Shown one piece after another: positions 52,130-61,091 of a stretch of 64,000 nt of DNA. The position numbers and the translations under genes are program-made. The notes below the pieces were generated by a model, which made no database searches, had not been told where the DNA came from, and worked only from the letters and a program-made list of their open reading frames with translations. The stretch is from Methylobacillus methanolivorans (GTDB lineage: Bacteria; Pseudomonadota; Gammaproteobacteria; Burkholderiales; Methylophilaceae). The stretch covers positions 806,001 to 870,000 of the forward strand of contig NZ_JBIWXY010000001.1 in assembly GCF_044751345.1 (NCBI RefSeq). Direction: 5' to 3'. Position 1 is the stretch's first letter. Every line of letters begins with the position of its first letter.

Positions 52130-52315
52130 ATGAATCCGGCATGGCGATTGATATTACTAGGTTTAATATGGGCAGCACCGCTCGCTGCGGCGCCTGCTCC
52201 CTGGTACCTCTGGCAAAGCAAGCTGGATAGCAAACTGGTCTGCCTGCAAACCTCACCTGGTCATGGCTGGGTGCAAATCAAAGGCCCCTTCAAGGACAAC
52301 AACTGTCGTCATTAA
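52130..52315 (+). CDS. Small secreted protein with two cysteines, behind the RND pump
   Basis: 61 aa. The signal peptide is MNPAWRLILLGLIWAAPLAA with cleavage near AAA. The mature part PAPWYLWQSKLDSKLVCLQT, then SPGHGWVQIKGPFKDNNCRH has two Cys that could form a disulphide. It follows the RND pump by 28 bp on the same strand. I recall similar short proteins in betaproteobacteria without a function. Confidence 0.65.
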   Translation: MNPAWRLILLGLIWAAPLAAAPAPWYLWQSKLDSKLVCLQTSPGHGWVQIKGPFKDNNCRH

Positions 52316-52344
52316 GACAGTGCATCAAAGAATCAGGATTTCTC

Positions 52345-52662
52345 ATGGATTGGCTTACCCTTGCCATTGCAGGTCTGCTTGAAGTCGTTTGGGCAGTTGG
52401 TCTCAAATACAGCGAAGGCTTCACGCGCTTATGGCCCAGCGTAGGCACCGTCATCGCCATGGTGCTCAGCGTCGTGCTATTAAGTTTGGCCATGCGCTCA
52501 TTGCCAATGGGCACCGCCTATGCGGTGTGGGTTGGAATCGGGGCTGTAGGTACCGTGATCATGGGGATATTCCTTTTTAACGAACCTACCAGTGCGATGC
52601 GACTCATCAGCGTCGCCATGATCATCATTGGGATTGTCGGGCTGAAGTTAGCAACGCCGTAA
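52345..52662 (+). CDS. gdx: Gdx/SugE guanidinium exporter (SMR family)
   Basis: 105 aa with four membrane spans. The conserved Glu13 lies in IAGLLEVVWAVGLKYSEGF and the fingerprint MGTAYAVWVGIGAVGTVIMG matches SugE/Gdx rather than EmrE. Gdx exports guanidinium in exchange for protons as an antiparallel dimer. I see no guanidine riboswitch in the 29 bp upstream; it may be read with the gene before it. Confidence 0.92.
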   Translation: MDWLTLAIAGLLEVVWAVGLKYSEGFTRLWPSVGTVIAMVLSVVLLSLAMRSLPMGTAYAVWVGIGAVGTVIMGIFLFNEPTSAMRLISVAMIIIGIVGLKLATP

Positions 52663-52672
52663 AACTGTTTTT

Positions 52673-54373
52673 TTAGCGCAATAATGCCTGTGAGCTACCA
52701 GAACCAACGCCTTCCAGAATCACAGTAATACCGGCAATATTAACGCCAAGTAGCTTAAGCAATGGATCAAGTACAGAACTCGTAACTGCTGCCAACAAAG
52801 GTACTACTAGTCCTGTGACAATACTATCAAGCAATCCAAGATTTACCCCTAACACCTCAATATTCAAACTGCCCTGCGTCGCAAAGCCCGCAAGACTTCT
52901 ACCCACACCACTATAACTATTCATAGCCATCGGCAAATGAGATGAAACCGGATGCTCAACTGCAAACACCATCGTACTCGCACTAGCCTGAGCAATTGGT
53001 GCATTCAAGCGAATCCTTGCTAAAGGAATGCCACCGCCAAGAAAAGACAATAGCGTAATCTCTGCAGGCCCATTATTCTGATTGTTAGTCAGCGTTAATG
53101 CTACTAAGCCAGGATAGGCATTCATGGTGACATTGGTCATACTGCTAGTATTAATTTCCATGAGCTCTGCACGTCCTGGAGCTACCTCCAGATTAAGCTT
53201 CAAATTTACTCCCGCAAGTGCCAAAACGTTTGCATTGACACTAGTTTCAACTCTCACCTGTGCTGTTCTAGCAATAGTACAAGCCACCTGATTACCTCTA
53301 CCAGCAGGAACCCCAACGGCAAGTCTTGGGGGCTCGATCACACGGATATCAGTACTGATATTGGCCAGTCCCAGCAAACTAATGCCTAATGGCAAGCTAA
53401 TGAAGTTATTTCCATTAGCAACAAAAGCTGCTGTCTGGATCAGCGATAGAAGATTGATGCCTGTAGCAGCTACTGCACTGGAGTCTGGGTTACTCACCTG
53501 CAATATATTCCCGAGCCTGACTTGTGTCGTATTCACCGACCCTAGTAACTGGCTCAAGGCACTTTGCACAAGCCCCCTGTCTACCCCTCCGAGCAGAGAC
53601 GCCTGGTTTCCCTCTTGCGTCACAGCAAGGTTCAATATCTGCATGAAATTATTCAGTGCAATAGGTGCATTCAACAGCTCCGAAACGGATCCAACATTTA
53701 AGTCACGGGCGTCACCAGCCCTAACCAAATCCAGCAGGGTGACATTGGTATTCGCGAGGCCACGATAATCCACTGCCCTTAAACTCAGGTTGCTACCCAA
53801 TACCCGACCTAGCAGATTATTCAACAATGCAGATTCTGCGGTATCAATTGCCGCAGCAGTAGAACCTACTCGAAACGCCGCGAATGGCGTACGAATAGCC
53901 GCCATGGCCTCGGCTTGGAGCAATATCCTTTGATTGAAAATACCCCCTGCAAACAAACTGGAAGGTACCTCTCTGGTGGCTAATACCCGAACAGCACGGC
54001 GTTCCGTGTTGCTTGCCATAAAAGTACGCACGCCACCCTCGTCTGTGGCATAAGTCCCCAATTGCACGGCATTCGGTGCGGCAGCGAGATCACCTTGAAA
54101 GCCATTGGCCATGGCAGCACTTTGGGCAGCCGCCACGATCAACTGTTGCTGGATATTGCTCCCACCGCCCTGCCCACATCCTCCCGCTTGCCCCCCCGCT
54201 GCAATCGCGGCCATATCAGCAACATTCTGTAGCTGGCGCTTGATCATCCACATGCGCCCACTATCAACGGCCACAGCGACAAATAGCACAGCCATCATGA
54301 GGGTAAGCACGCCAAACAGGCCGATAGCGCCTTGTTGTTGTTTTTTGGAGTGTCTAGACATGGTCAACATCAT
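52673..54373 (-). CDS. tadG: TadG-like pilus assembly protein
   Basis: 566 aa. N-terminal membrane span after QQQGAIGLFGVLTLMMAVLF with the TadE/TadG pattern (DSGRMWMIKRQLQNVADMAA). The rest is a large periplasmic beta/Leu-rich domain containing a Gly-Cys run early on (AAGGQAGGCGQGGGSN) and repeats of the SLLG/LLGLANIST type. The start ATG overlaps the TGA of the DUF3613 gene, like its neighbours. It is the last gene of the Tad operon. Confidence 0.82.
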   Translation of the reverse strand: MMLTMSRHSKKQQQGAIGLFGVLTLMMAVLFVAVAVDSGRMWMIKRQLQNVADMAAIAAGGQAGGCGQGGGSNIQQQLIVAAAQSAAMANGFQGDLAAAPNAVQLGTYATDEGGVRTFMASNTERRAVRVLATREVPSSLFAGGIFNQRILLQAEAMAAIRTPFAAFRVGSTAAAIDTAESALLNNLLGRVLGSNLSLRAVDYRGLANTNVTLLDLVRAGDARDLNVGSVSELLNAPIALNNFMQILNLAVTQEGNQASLLGGVDRGLVQSALSQLLGSVNTTQVRLGNILQVSNPDSSAVAATGINLLSLIQTAAFVANGNNFISLPLGISLLGLANISTDIRVIEPPRLAVGVPAGRGNQVACTIARTAQVRVETSVNANVLALAGVNLKLNLEVAPGRAELMEINTSSMTNVTMNAYPGLVALTLTNNQNNGPAEITLLSFLGGGIPLARIRLNAPIAQASASTMVFAVEHPVSSHLPMAMNSYSGVGRSLAGFATQGSLNIEVLGVNLGLLDSIVTGLVVPLLAAVTSSVLDPLLKLLGVNIAGITVILEGVGSGSSQALLR

Positions 54374-54642
54374 TGTCGGTTGAACTGGCCGGGATCAAAG
54401 CGCTCTGGGATGGGGCGGGTAAAGCTCTCAAGATAACGCTTATGAATATTTTCCATGGCAGGGCCGGACAAAGGTTGTTTATTGAGCGATGCTTGGCTTC
54501 CTTCTCGCTGCAATGCCAACCACGCCTCTGCTTGAGAAGGCGTACTGGCCGCTTCTGCCTTCTGTGAATGTTGATCAGCAAAGGCAGCGGTTGCCATGTA
54601 CAAGGCCAGCACTGTGATTGTCTTCTGCAATTTCATCATCAT
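54370..54642 (-). CDS. DUF3613 small secreted protein of the Tad locus
   Basis: 90 aa from the ATG at 54642, which has GGAGG 7 bases upstream and overlaps the tadD TGA. The signal peptide MMMKLQKTITVLALYMATAA ends near AFA. The conserved C-terminal part GPAMENIHKRYLESFTRPIP, then ERFDPGQF matches DUF3613, seen in Tad loci of beta- and gammaproteobacteria. Function unknown. Confidence 0.8.
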   Translation of the reverse strand: MMMKLQKTITVLALYMATAAFADQHSQKAEAASTPSQAEAWLALQREGSQASLNKQPLSGPAMENIHKRYLESFTRPIPERFDPGQFNRQ

Positions 54643-55400
54643 TGCACTACCTCCAATTGGGGACTCAAAATGCCGGTGCAAAGCTGGGTGTTGCCATAGC
54701 AGCTACCCGATGAGAATTGCTGGCGCTGATTGATCTTGAATGCAGGCAAGCCACTTTCCCGGCGAATACCTTGCAGATGTTGCTCTGTGATGTTGAAGTC
54801 GCTTGCGAGCTGGGTAGCACGCTCATCCTGCCCCGTCTTGTACATGAGCATGATGAGGTTATGGATAGCAAGCCGATTACTGCCATCCAGTTCAATCGCG
54901 GTAAGCAACTCACTGAGAGCAGGCTGATGGTCGCCATGCATCATCAAGACATAGCCGTAATCGCCTCGTACCTTGCTATCCACCGGCAGCATCCGGCTGG
55001 CAACCTTGAGAAAACCAATGGCGGTATCGTGCTGCTCCTGCATTTCTGCGAGTAAGCCCAGCCCCTGATAAGCCAAGCCACCGACACAAGTCGCAAGCAA
55101 CTGCTGGTATAGGTCGCCCGCCTGTTCAAATTGTGCAGTCTGGCGCAAGGCATGGGCTCGGTATAAACGGGCAACAGGAGTATCCAGCTTGGCCGCATCA
55201 AGGAAGGCCAAGGCTGCATAGGCTTTGCCTTCTCCCAGCACCTTGGCAATCATCTCCAATTGCGTACGATTTTCCTGGCTGGCGGCTGTACAACTCTGCT
55301 TGCCGTCTTTCTGCTCCTTACCATCCGCGAAGGTTGTCAAGGCCGCCAGGGAGAAGCTGGCTGCGCACAATATCCTAGTCCAATAGCGTTTTTTACTCAT
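54639..55400 (-). CDS. tadD: TadD-like TPR protein
   Basis: 253 aa from the ATG at 55400 with AGGGG 5-6 bases upstream; a GTG at 55406 overlapping the tadC stop is also possible. The signal peptide ends near TFADG. TPR motifs include AKLDTPVARLYRAHALRQTA, FEQAGDLYQQLLATCVGGLA and QPALSELLTAIELDGSNRLA. TadD proteins are lipoproteins or periplasmic TPR factors needed for pilus assembly; here the signal has no lipobox. Confidence 0.85.
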   Translation of the reverse strand: MSKKRYWTRILCAASFSLAALTTFADGKEQKDGKQSCTAASQENRTQLEMIAKVLGEGKAYAALAFLDAAKLDTPVARLYRAHALRQTAQFEQAGDLYQQLLATCVGGLAYQGLGLLAEMQEQHDTAIGFLKVASRMLPVDSKVRGDYGYVLMMHGDHQPALSELLTAIELDGSNRLAIHNLIMLMYKTGQDERATQLASDFNITEQHLQGIRRESGLPAFKINQRQQFSSGSCYGNTQLCTGILSPQLEVVQ

Positions 55401-55402
55401 GC

Positions 55403-56305
55403 TCACCCCTGCCCACTCAATGCCTTGCCCAAGCCGATAAAGCCAGGGCCAGCGATAAAAATCATCAATGCCGGAAACATGAAGATCATCATCACGATGG
55501 TCATCTTGGCCGACAGCTTGCTAACACGTTCACGCAACATGGAAAACTGCCGCTCTTCAATCAGTGCGGCATAACGCATGATGGAATCCCGCACATTGCC
55601 GCCTTGTTGTGCCACTTGCTTCAGCATTGCCACGGCTTCCGTCAATTCGGGAATATCCAGCATCTGGCTCATGCTCAGCAAAGCCTCGCCCTGATCCTGC
55701 CCAGCCCTGATCCGCGCCAGCACGCGCTCCAACTCTTGCGCCAGCTGCGGCATGATGTCGGTTGCCTGCTCCACCATGATGCGCAGGGAATGCTCAAGGG
55801 ATAGGCCAGAATCAAAGAGCATGACCAGCATGTGGAGAAAAGTCGTGATTTCCTTGCTGATGAGCTTGCAGCGGCGAGCTGCCAGCCTCCGCAACAAGTA
55901 GCGAATGCCAACATAAAAAAATGCAAACCCAAACAAGGCAAACGACAAGCTGCGTAACAAGTCATGCCCTTGTATCAAATTGATCAATAACACCAGCACT
56001 GCTGTCACCAGCGGCCCAAGCCGGATCACTGCATTGAAAATAATACGTGCACGCCCTCTGTAGCCTGCCTGCACCAATAGCTTGAGGATTTCCTTATCCT
56101 TGCTTGAAGGCAAAATGGAGAGACGCTCAATGAAATGTTCAAGACCTCGCTTGGGGGATGGCAGATGAACACCACGCTTGCGCCCAAACACCTCGTCAAA
56201 GCGTGCATGCGCATCATGGCGGGTTCGTTTGGAAAACTCCGCGATCATCAACAGCGCACTGCCTGCCAACAAGCCCAAGACACTGATCCACACCCAGACA
56301 TTCAT
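55403..56305 (-). CDS. tadC: TadC inner-membrane platform protein
   Basis: 300 aa. N-terminal span VWISVLGLLAGSALLMIAEF, then the T2SF domain with GLSLEHSLRIMVEQATDIMP, IRAGQDQGEALLSM and VAQQGGNVRDSIMRYAALIE, and two C-terminal spans (AKMTIVMMIFMFPALMIFIA). With TadB it forms the inner-membrane platform for the pilus motor TadA. One base separates it from tadB. Confidence 0.94.
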   Translation of the reverse strand: MNVWVWISVLGLLAGSALLMIAEFSKRTRHDAHARFDEVFGRKRGVHLPSPKRGLEHFIERLSILPSSKDKEILKLLVQAGYRGRARIIFNAVIRLGPLVTAVLVLLINLIQGHDLLRSLSFALFGFAFFYVGIRYLLRRLAARRCKLISKEITTFLHMLVMLFDSGLSLEHSLRIMVEQATDIMPQLAQELERVLARIRAGQDQGEALLSMSQMLDIPELTEAVAMLKQVAQQGGNVRDSIMRYAALIEERQFSMLRERVSKLSAKMTIVMMIFMFPALMIFIAGPGFIGLGKALSGQG

Positions 56306-56306
56306 G

Positions 56307-57218
56307 CTAGATGCTCTTCATCATGCGCCAGAAGATCAGGATGCCCACGCCCTGCATGATCAAGGCTGCCTTGAATATGAACGCTCCTGATGGATCATGC
56401 AGCATCATGTCGATATAGCCAGGGTTGGCAGTGAACATATAAACGACAATCGCCAGGGGGGTAAGTGACAGTACCCAGGCCGTGATCTTGGTTTCACCTG
56501 TCATGGCAGCCAGTTCACGTTGAGCCTGCTCATGCTGGCGTATCATCTGCACGATGCTCTTGAGCATCTCTTGTGGTGAACTTCCGTAATTACTGCTGAT
56601 ACGGATAGCCAATGCAATCAGTCCCAACTCTTTGACGCGATGTAGCTCAGCAGCCTTCTGCATAGCATCGGCAAAACTTGCCCCCAGGTCGGTGGCACGC
56701 ACCACACGATCCAAGACAGCTCGCAATGGCATCTGCATATCTTCTGTCACCCCCCGTACCGCACCCTCCACACTTTTTCCGCTGGACAAGGCGCGTGAGA
56801 CTTGGTCAATAAACAAGGGGATTTGTGTCACGATCATGCGCTGACGGCGCCGCATGCGGATATAAGGAATCACCACAAGCAGTAGAAGTGCCAATATCAG
56901 CGTAGAGGCCAATGCAGGCAACATCGACATGTAGAGATTACTGAATCCCAGCACTAGCAAACCCAGGCAGGTAAATGTCACGATATGCCATGGTGCAAGA
57001 TCAAAACCGTAGATAACAGAAAAACGCAGCTTGGCACGTGCTACCCAGCCCTCATCTCGCCCTGGTAGAAAACTCTCTATATGTCCAAAATAAGGCAAGG
57101 CCTGCTCAAAATTGACTCTGGCCTTAGCTTGTAGCTCTTTCTGTTTACTCGCCGACCACAGCAATAAACCCAGCACCAGAAACATGAGGCACAGCGATAG
57201 CAATATCCATCTATTCAT
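56307..57218 (-). CDS. tadB: TadB inner-membrane platform protein
   Basis: 303 aa. N-terminal span WILLSLCLMFLVLGLLLWSA, T2SF domain with IPLFIDQVSRALSSGKSVEG and AVRGVTEDMQMPLRAVLDRV, and C-terminal spans. It partners TadC. It follows tadA by 8 bp. Confidence 0.94.
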   Translation of the reverse strand: MNRWILLSLCLMFLVLGLLLWSASKQKELQAKARVNFEQALPYFGHIESFLPGRDEGWVARAKLRFSVIYGFDLAPWHIVTFTCLGLLVLGFSNLYMSMLPALASTLILALLLLVVIPYIRMRRRQRMIVTQIPLFIDQVSRALSSGKSVEGAVRGVTEDMQMPLRAVLDRVVRATDLGASFADAMQKAAELHRVKELGLIALAIRISSNYGSSPQEMLKSIVQMIRQHEQAQRELAAMTGETKITAWVLSLTPLAIVVYMFTANPGYIDMMLHDPSGAFIFKAALIMQGVGILIFWRMMKSI

Positions 57219-57226
57219 GACTCCTC

Positions 57227-58480
57227 CTAACTGAAAGCAAGCGCTCCACGAAGCTTGGGATTACTCGGCGTGACTGGCAGGCTGGCAAACTGCTCTATTT
57301 CTAGGTCATAATTGAACAACTCATTGGTCACAAAGCGGTCATCCCGTATCCCGACGACTTCCACAATTGAGGTAATCCGGCGTCGACCATCAGGCATACG
57401 GGTCACTTGAACAATCAGCTCAATGGCGGCTGCGATCATCTTGCGCATGGTTGCCTCCGCTCCTTGGAATCCTGCAAGGCCAGCCAAGGTCTCGAGTCGC
57501 AATAAGGCATCGGCAGGATTATTGGCATGCACGGTGCTCATGCACCCCTCGTGGCCGGTATTCATGGCCTGCAACATGTCCATCACCTCCTTGCTACGCA
57601 CCTCGCCTAGGATGATGCGATCTGGCCGCATGCGCAGGGCATTGCGAACGAGGTCATGTGCGGTTACCTCCCCGACACCATCGAGGTTATGTGGCCGTGT
57701 TTCCAGGCGCACGACATGCTCATGTTCCAGTCGCAATTCAGCAGCATCCTCAATCGTAACAATACGTTCACCAGAGGGAATGGAGCGGCTCATGAAGTTG
57801 AGCATGGTGGTCTTGCCAGCGCCGGTACCGCCGCTGATGATAGTATTGACGCGGCGCTGGGCCGCATTGGTGAGGAAACTCAGCATTTGTGAGTTCAGGG
57901 TGCCGTAAGCCAAGAGATCATTGCCTAGAATCGGCGTCTTGCGGAATTTGCGGATGGACATACAAGGTCCATTCAATGCCAAAGGCGGGATGATGACATT
58001 AAGCCGGCTACCATCCGGCAGGCGCGCATCTACGGTCGGGCTGGCTTCATCCACGCGGCGACCCAATGGCGACAAGATACGGCGAATCACCCTGAGTACA
58101 TGTTCGTCATCAATAAAGCGTAACTGGCTTTTCTCCAGCTTGCCCTTGCGCTCGACAAAGATATCCCGCGCTCCATTGACGAGAATATCGTTGATGCTGT
58201 CGTCCTTGATCAAGGTTTCCAGCGGGCCGAAGCCAGCGAGTTCATCAACCATTTCCTCGGTGAGTTTTTCCAAGTCATAGGCACTCACCACCAATTGCTT
58301 TTCCGCCACATATCGATACACCTTGCTATTCACATAGGTGATCATTTGCTGGCGCGACATATTGGCCAGGTCTGCCCTGTCCTGCTCGATCTCGGCAATC
58401 AGGTAGCTATGCAGCAGGAGCTTGGTATCTTGCGATTGCTCCGCAGCCTTGAGATCAAAGCGATATTCAGAGAGTCTCAT
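57227..58480 (-). CDS. tadA: TadA/CpaF pilus secretion ATPase
   Basis: 417 aa from the ATG at 58480, which overlaps the tadZ stop; a longer frame inside tadZ is not likely. Walker A is GGTGAGKTT at 217-225. Other motifs are the Asp box (TIEDAAELRLEHEHVVRLET), Walker B (RMRPDRIILGEVRSKEVMDM) and the His box (MSTVHANNPADALLRLETLA). It powers export and assembly of Flp pilin. Confidence 0.96.
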   Translation of the reverse strand: MRLSEYRFDLKAAEQSQDTKLLLHSYLIAEIEQDRADLANMSRQQMITYVNSKVYRYVAEKQLVVSAYDLEKLTEEMVDELAGFGPLETLIKDDSINDILVNGARDIFVERKGKLEKSQLRFIDDEHVLRVIRRILSPLGRRVDEASPTVDARLPDGSRLNVIIPPLALNGPCMSIRKFRKTPILGNDLLAYGTLNSQMLSFLTNAAQRRVNTIISGGTGAGKTTMLNFMSRSIPSGERIVTIEDAAELRLEHEHVVRLETRPHNLDGVGEVTAHDLVRNALRMRPDRIILGEVRSKEVMDMLQAMNTGHEGCMSTVHANNPADALLRLETLAGLAGFQGAEATMRKMIAAAIELIVQVTRMPDGRRRITSIVEVVGIRDDRFVTNELFNYDLEIEQFASLPVTPSNPKLRGALAFS

Positions 58481-59730
58481 GATAGCAACTTGGATCTGGA
58501 GATATGCCAATCACTGAAAATACGCTGCAGGCTCGCCAGCAGGCCTTGCTTATGCGTGTATTTATCTTTGCTGTCCTGCAATGTCTGTGCAAGCTCACGT
58601 ATGCGAATCGCATATTGGCTTTTGGGACTTAACTCCAGAATGCTATCGCCAGTATTTACCGAGGACAGGCGTATCATGCCCGCCGGGGGCAGCATCGTCA
58701 GTAGCGGCAAATCAAATGAGCTAGCGATGTTATCCGCATCCGGCAATAAGCGTGGGAGATAGTGATCCAGCACCAATCCGGTGTTTTGTAGCTCATTTTG
58801 TGCCCGCAAAGCACGCAGCAACTCGTAATTACGCTTACAGCTAGGTACGCTTTGCTCCGCTACCAAGATGGTACGATCCACTGCTGACAACAACAATTGC
58901 AGGAAATCCACGCGTGTCACGCCTCCCAAATTGATCACCACCTGGGAGAAATGTTTCCTCAACGTGCGCAATACGGTGTAAATGTCCGCGGGTGAAATCT
59001 GGAAGTCGTCCTCTGGATCATCCGGCATAGACAATACAGACAAGCCGGAACGATGGCGTGCAAAACCAGTATCGATCAAGGTCGCATCCACGCGTGCGAG
59101 GTTACGCATCACATCCACAAAGCTGTATTTACCCTGCAAGCCCATGAACAACAGGCTATCGGCATGAGGTATGCCCAGATCCACCAAGAGGGTCGATTCC
59201 GTTTCCTGCATTGCCTGGGCTAGGTGAATAGCCAGCATCGCCGAATCAGGGCTTGGGCGGGCGTTGATAATGGCCGTAATCTGCCCAGACTCCAGCTGAG
59301 GGGTAGACTGCTCACGCCGAATGGCGCTACGCAGGCTATAGCGCCCCAGAATGGCAAGCAGCTCGTTTTCCTTGGTACCGATGCGGATAAAGTCCCGTGC
59401 ACCGGCCCGCATAATCGTCAACAGCAATTGCTCATCCGCAGTCTCTGCCAAGGCAAGCACTGGCAAATCAGGTCGCGTGGCGCTAATTTCCTCGATGAAA
59501 GCGATCTCCTGCAAAAATGCGGGCGAAAGTGCGACCTCCTGACGGAAATCCTGTGACCGCATATGCAGCAAGACAGCATTGATATCTACGGCATCTACCA
59601 GTTGCAATACCTTGCGGATATCCTGCTCCTCCACAAAGATAAACTTGCTGGAGTGATCGGAAATGTTCCTGAGCCAGCGTATGCATTCATCGCCATTGCT
59701 GACTACGATATAGTTTCGGCTTTCCTGCAT
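58477..59730 (-). CDS. tadZ: TadZ/CpaE pilus localisation protein
   Basis: 417 aa. An atypical receiver-like N-terminal domain (FVEEQDIRKVLQLVDAVDIN, LPVLALAETADEQLLLTIMR) is followed by a ParA/MinD-type domain (VFAVNLGG-like VVINLGGVTRVDFLQLLLSA) with a degenerate P-loop (NARPSPDSAMLAIHLAQAMQ). Such proteins place the Tad machine at the pole. The stop shares a base with the tadA start region and it directly abuts the secretin gene. Confidence 0.88.
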   Translation of the reverse strand: MQESRNYIVVSNGDECIRWLRNISDHSSKFIFVEEQDIRKVLQLVDAVDINAVLLHMRSQDFRQEVALSPAFLQEIAFIEEISATRPDLPVLALAETADEQLLLTIMRAGARDFIRIGTKENELLAILGRYSLRSAIRREQSTPQLESGQITAIINARPSPDSAMLAIHLAQAMQETESTLLVDLGIPHADSLLFMGLQGKYSFVDVMRNLARVDATLIDTGFARHRSGLSVLSMPDDPEDDFQISPADIYTVLRTLRKHFSQVVINLGGVTRVDFLQLLLSAVDRTILVAEQSVPSCKRNYELLRALRAQNELQNTGLVLDHYLPRLLPDADNIASSFDLPLLTMLPPAGMIRLSSVNTGDSILELSPKSQYAIRIRELAQTLQDSKDKYTHKQGLLASLQRIFSDWHISRSKLLS

Positions 59731-61091
59731 TAGCGTGACATCCCGGTTGAATGTGGTTTTGGATAGGCATCACGCGAGAGGAAAAACTCGCTGAATGATG
59801 GCTTAAAGTGCTTAAGCTCAGCCCCCGGTAACGCTGGCAATTCAGCATTGCGGGCAATCGGGCGGACCAAGCGCGGTGTCACCACCATCAATAGCTCCTT
59901 GTCCTCGCGATCAAAGCGTTTGGAGCTGAAAAAAGCACCGATGATGGGGATATTGCCCAGCCAAGGCATCTTGTCGATGTTGTTCACGGTATTACGGCTC
60001 ACCATGCCACTGATGACGAAGCTCTCACCGTTGCCAAGCGATACGCTGGTTTCTGTGCGCCTTACCTTGAGGCCTGGCACAGAGACACCTCCGGTTTGCA
60101 CCGCATTGGCAAAATCCAGCTCACTCACTTCAGGCGCCACCTTGAGAAAAATCCGCTCGCCACTGAGGATAGTGGGCGTCAGCATCAGGCGAACCCCATA
60201 CTCCTTGTAGCGAATAGTGATGGCACTATCCGACCCACCACCGGTCCTGATCGGCACCGGGAATTCACCACCAGCAAGAAAGGTAGCGGTTTGGCCTGAG
60301 ATGGCAGACAAGGAGGGCTCGGCCAGCGTGTAAGCGAAGCCATTGGTTTCAAGTATGCTCAAACTTCCTAGTAAGCCCGAACCATGATTGCCGAATACCA
60401 CATTAAACGCATTGAGAATGGGTAGAAAACCCGAACCGCTAGTAAAGTTAAAGCCATCCCCTGTATTCTCAACACCTGACAAGTTGCTGGGTGGTGCTAC
60501 AACGCCAAAACTTTCACGGTGATTGCTATTGTTGCGCCCCATCAGGAACCCAAACCTCATGGCATTCTGCCTGCTGACCTCCACCACCTTGATGTCAATC
60601 TGCACATGACTCTCGAATTCGGTGCTTGCCACATCCAGCGCACCCTTACGGTCTTTCTGTAAAGATTCCAATGCGCGTGCATGCTCTTCCAATGACCGAG
60701 CTTCACCCACTAGGGCTATCCCATTCCCAGCAGGTTGCACATGCAAATCATTGGCATCAGCAGCCTTCAACCCCTGGTTTTCCAATGCAAGCGATGGCGT
60801 AACACTGACTTGCAGCACGCGCGATGGCTGGGTCGCCTTGCTATCCCACAAGCTGATTTCTGTCGCGCCGACTGCCTTGGGAACGATCATCATCGTCTTG
60901 GGGCTAGTCATGGTCACTGCAAGCACCTCAGGATTGGCAATCGCAACACGTTGCAATGCCACTGTGTGCTCATAAAGCTTTTGCTGCCCAATGCTGACAA
61001 GCATCTCCTCGGCCCAGGCCGATTGCACCAGCAGTAGCCAGCATGCGCCTGCCACGCCGGCCAGTTTTCCCCGTGAATAGAATGCAGCCAT
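59730..61091 (-). CDS. rcpA: RcpA/CpaC secretin of the Tad pilus
   Basis: 453 aa. The signal peptide ends near SAWAEE. A pilus-secretin N-domain (AVALQRVAIANPEVLAVTMT-like), a BON-like segment and the secretin core follow, with LAEPSLSAISGQTATFLAGG, EFPVPIRTGGGS and the end region KMPWLGNIPIIGAFFSSKRF, then REDKELLMVVTPRLV. It forms the outer-membrane gate for the pilus. It lies 1 bp from cpaB; no RcpB or TadF gene is seen in the locus. Confidence 0.94.
   Translation of the reverse strand: MAAFYSRGKLAGVAGACWLLLVQSAWAEEMLVSIGQQKLYEHTVALQRVAIANPEVLAVTMTSPKTMMIVPKAVGATEISLWDSKATQPSRVLQVSVTPSLALENQGLKAADANDLHVQPAGNGIALVGEARSLEEHARALESLQKDRKGALDVASTEFESHVQIDIKVVEVSRQNAMRFGFLMGRNNSNHRESFGVVAPPSNLSGVENTGDGFNFTSGSGFLPILNAFNVVFGNHGSGLLGSLSILETNGFAYTLAEPSLSAISGQTATFLAGGEFPVPIRTGGGSDSAITIRYKEYGVRLMLTPTILSGERIFLKVAPEVSELDFANAVQTGGVSVPGLKVRRTETSVSLGNGESFVISGMVSRNTVNNIDKMPWLGNIPIIGAFFSSKRFDREDKELLMVVTPRLVRPIARNAELPALPGAELKHFKPSFSEFFLSRDAYPKPHSTGMSR

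Noticed and set aside
52316..52344. Guanidine riboswitch upstream of gdx
   Set aside because: Only 29 bp separate gdx from the previous gene and no guanidine-I, -II or -III motif is visible.
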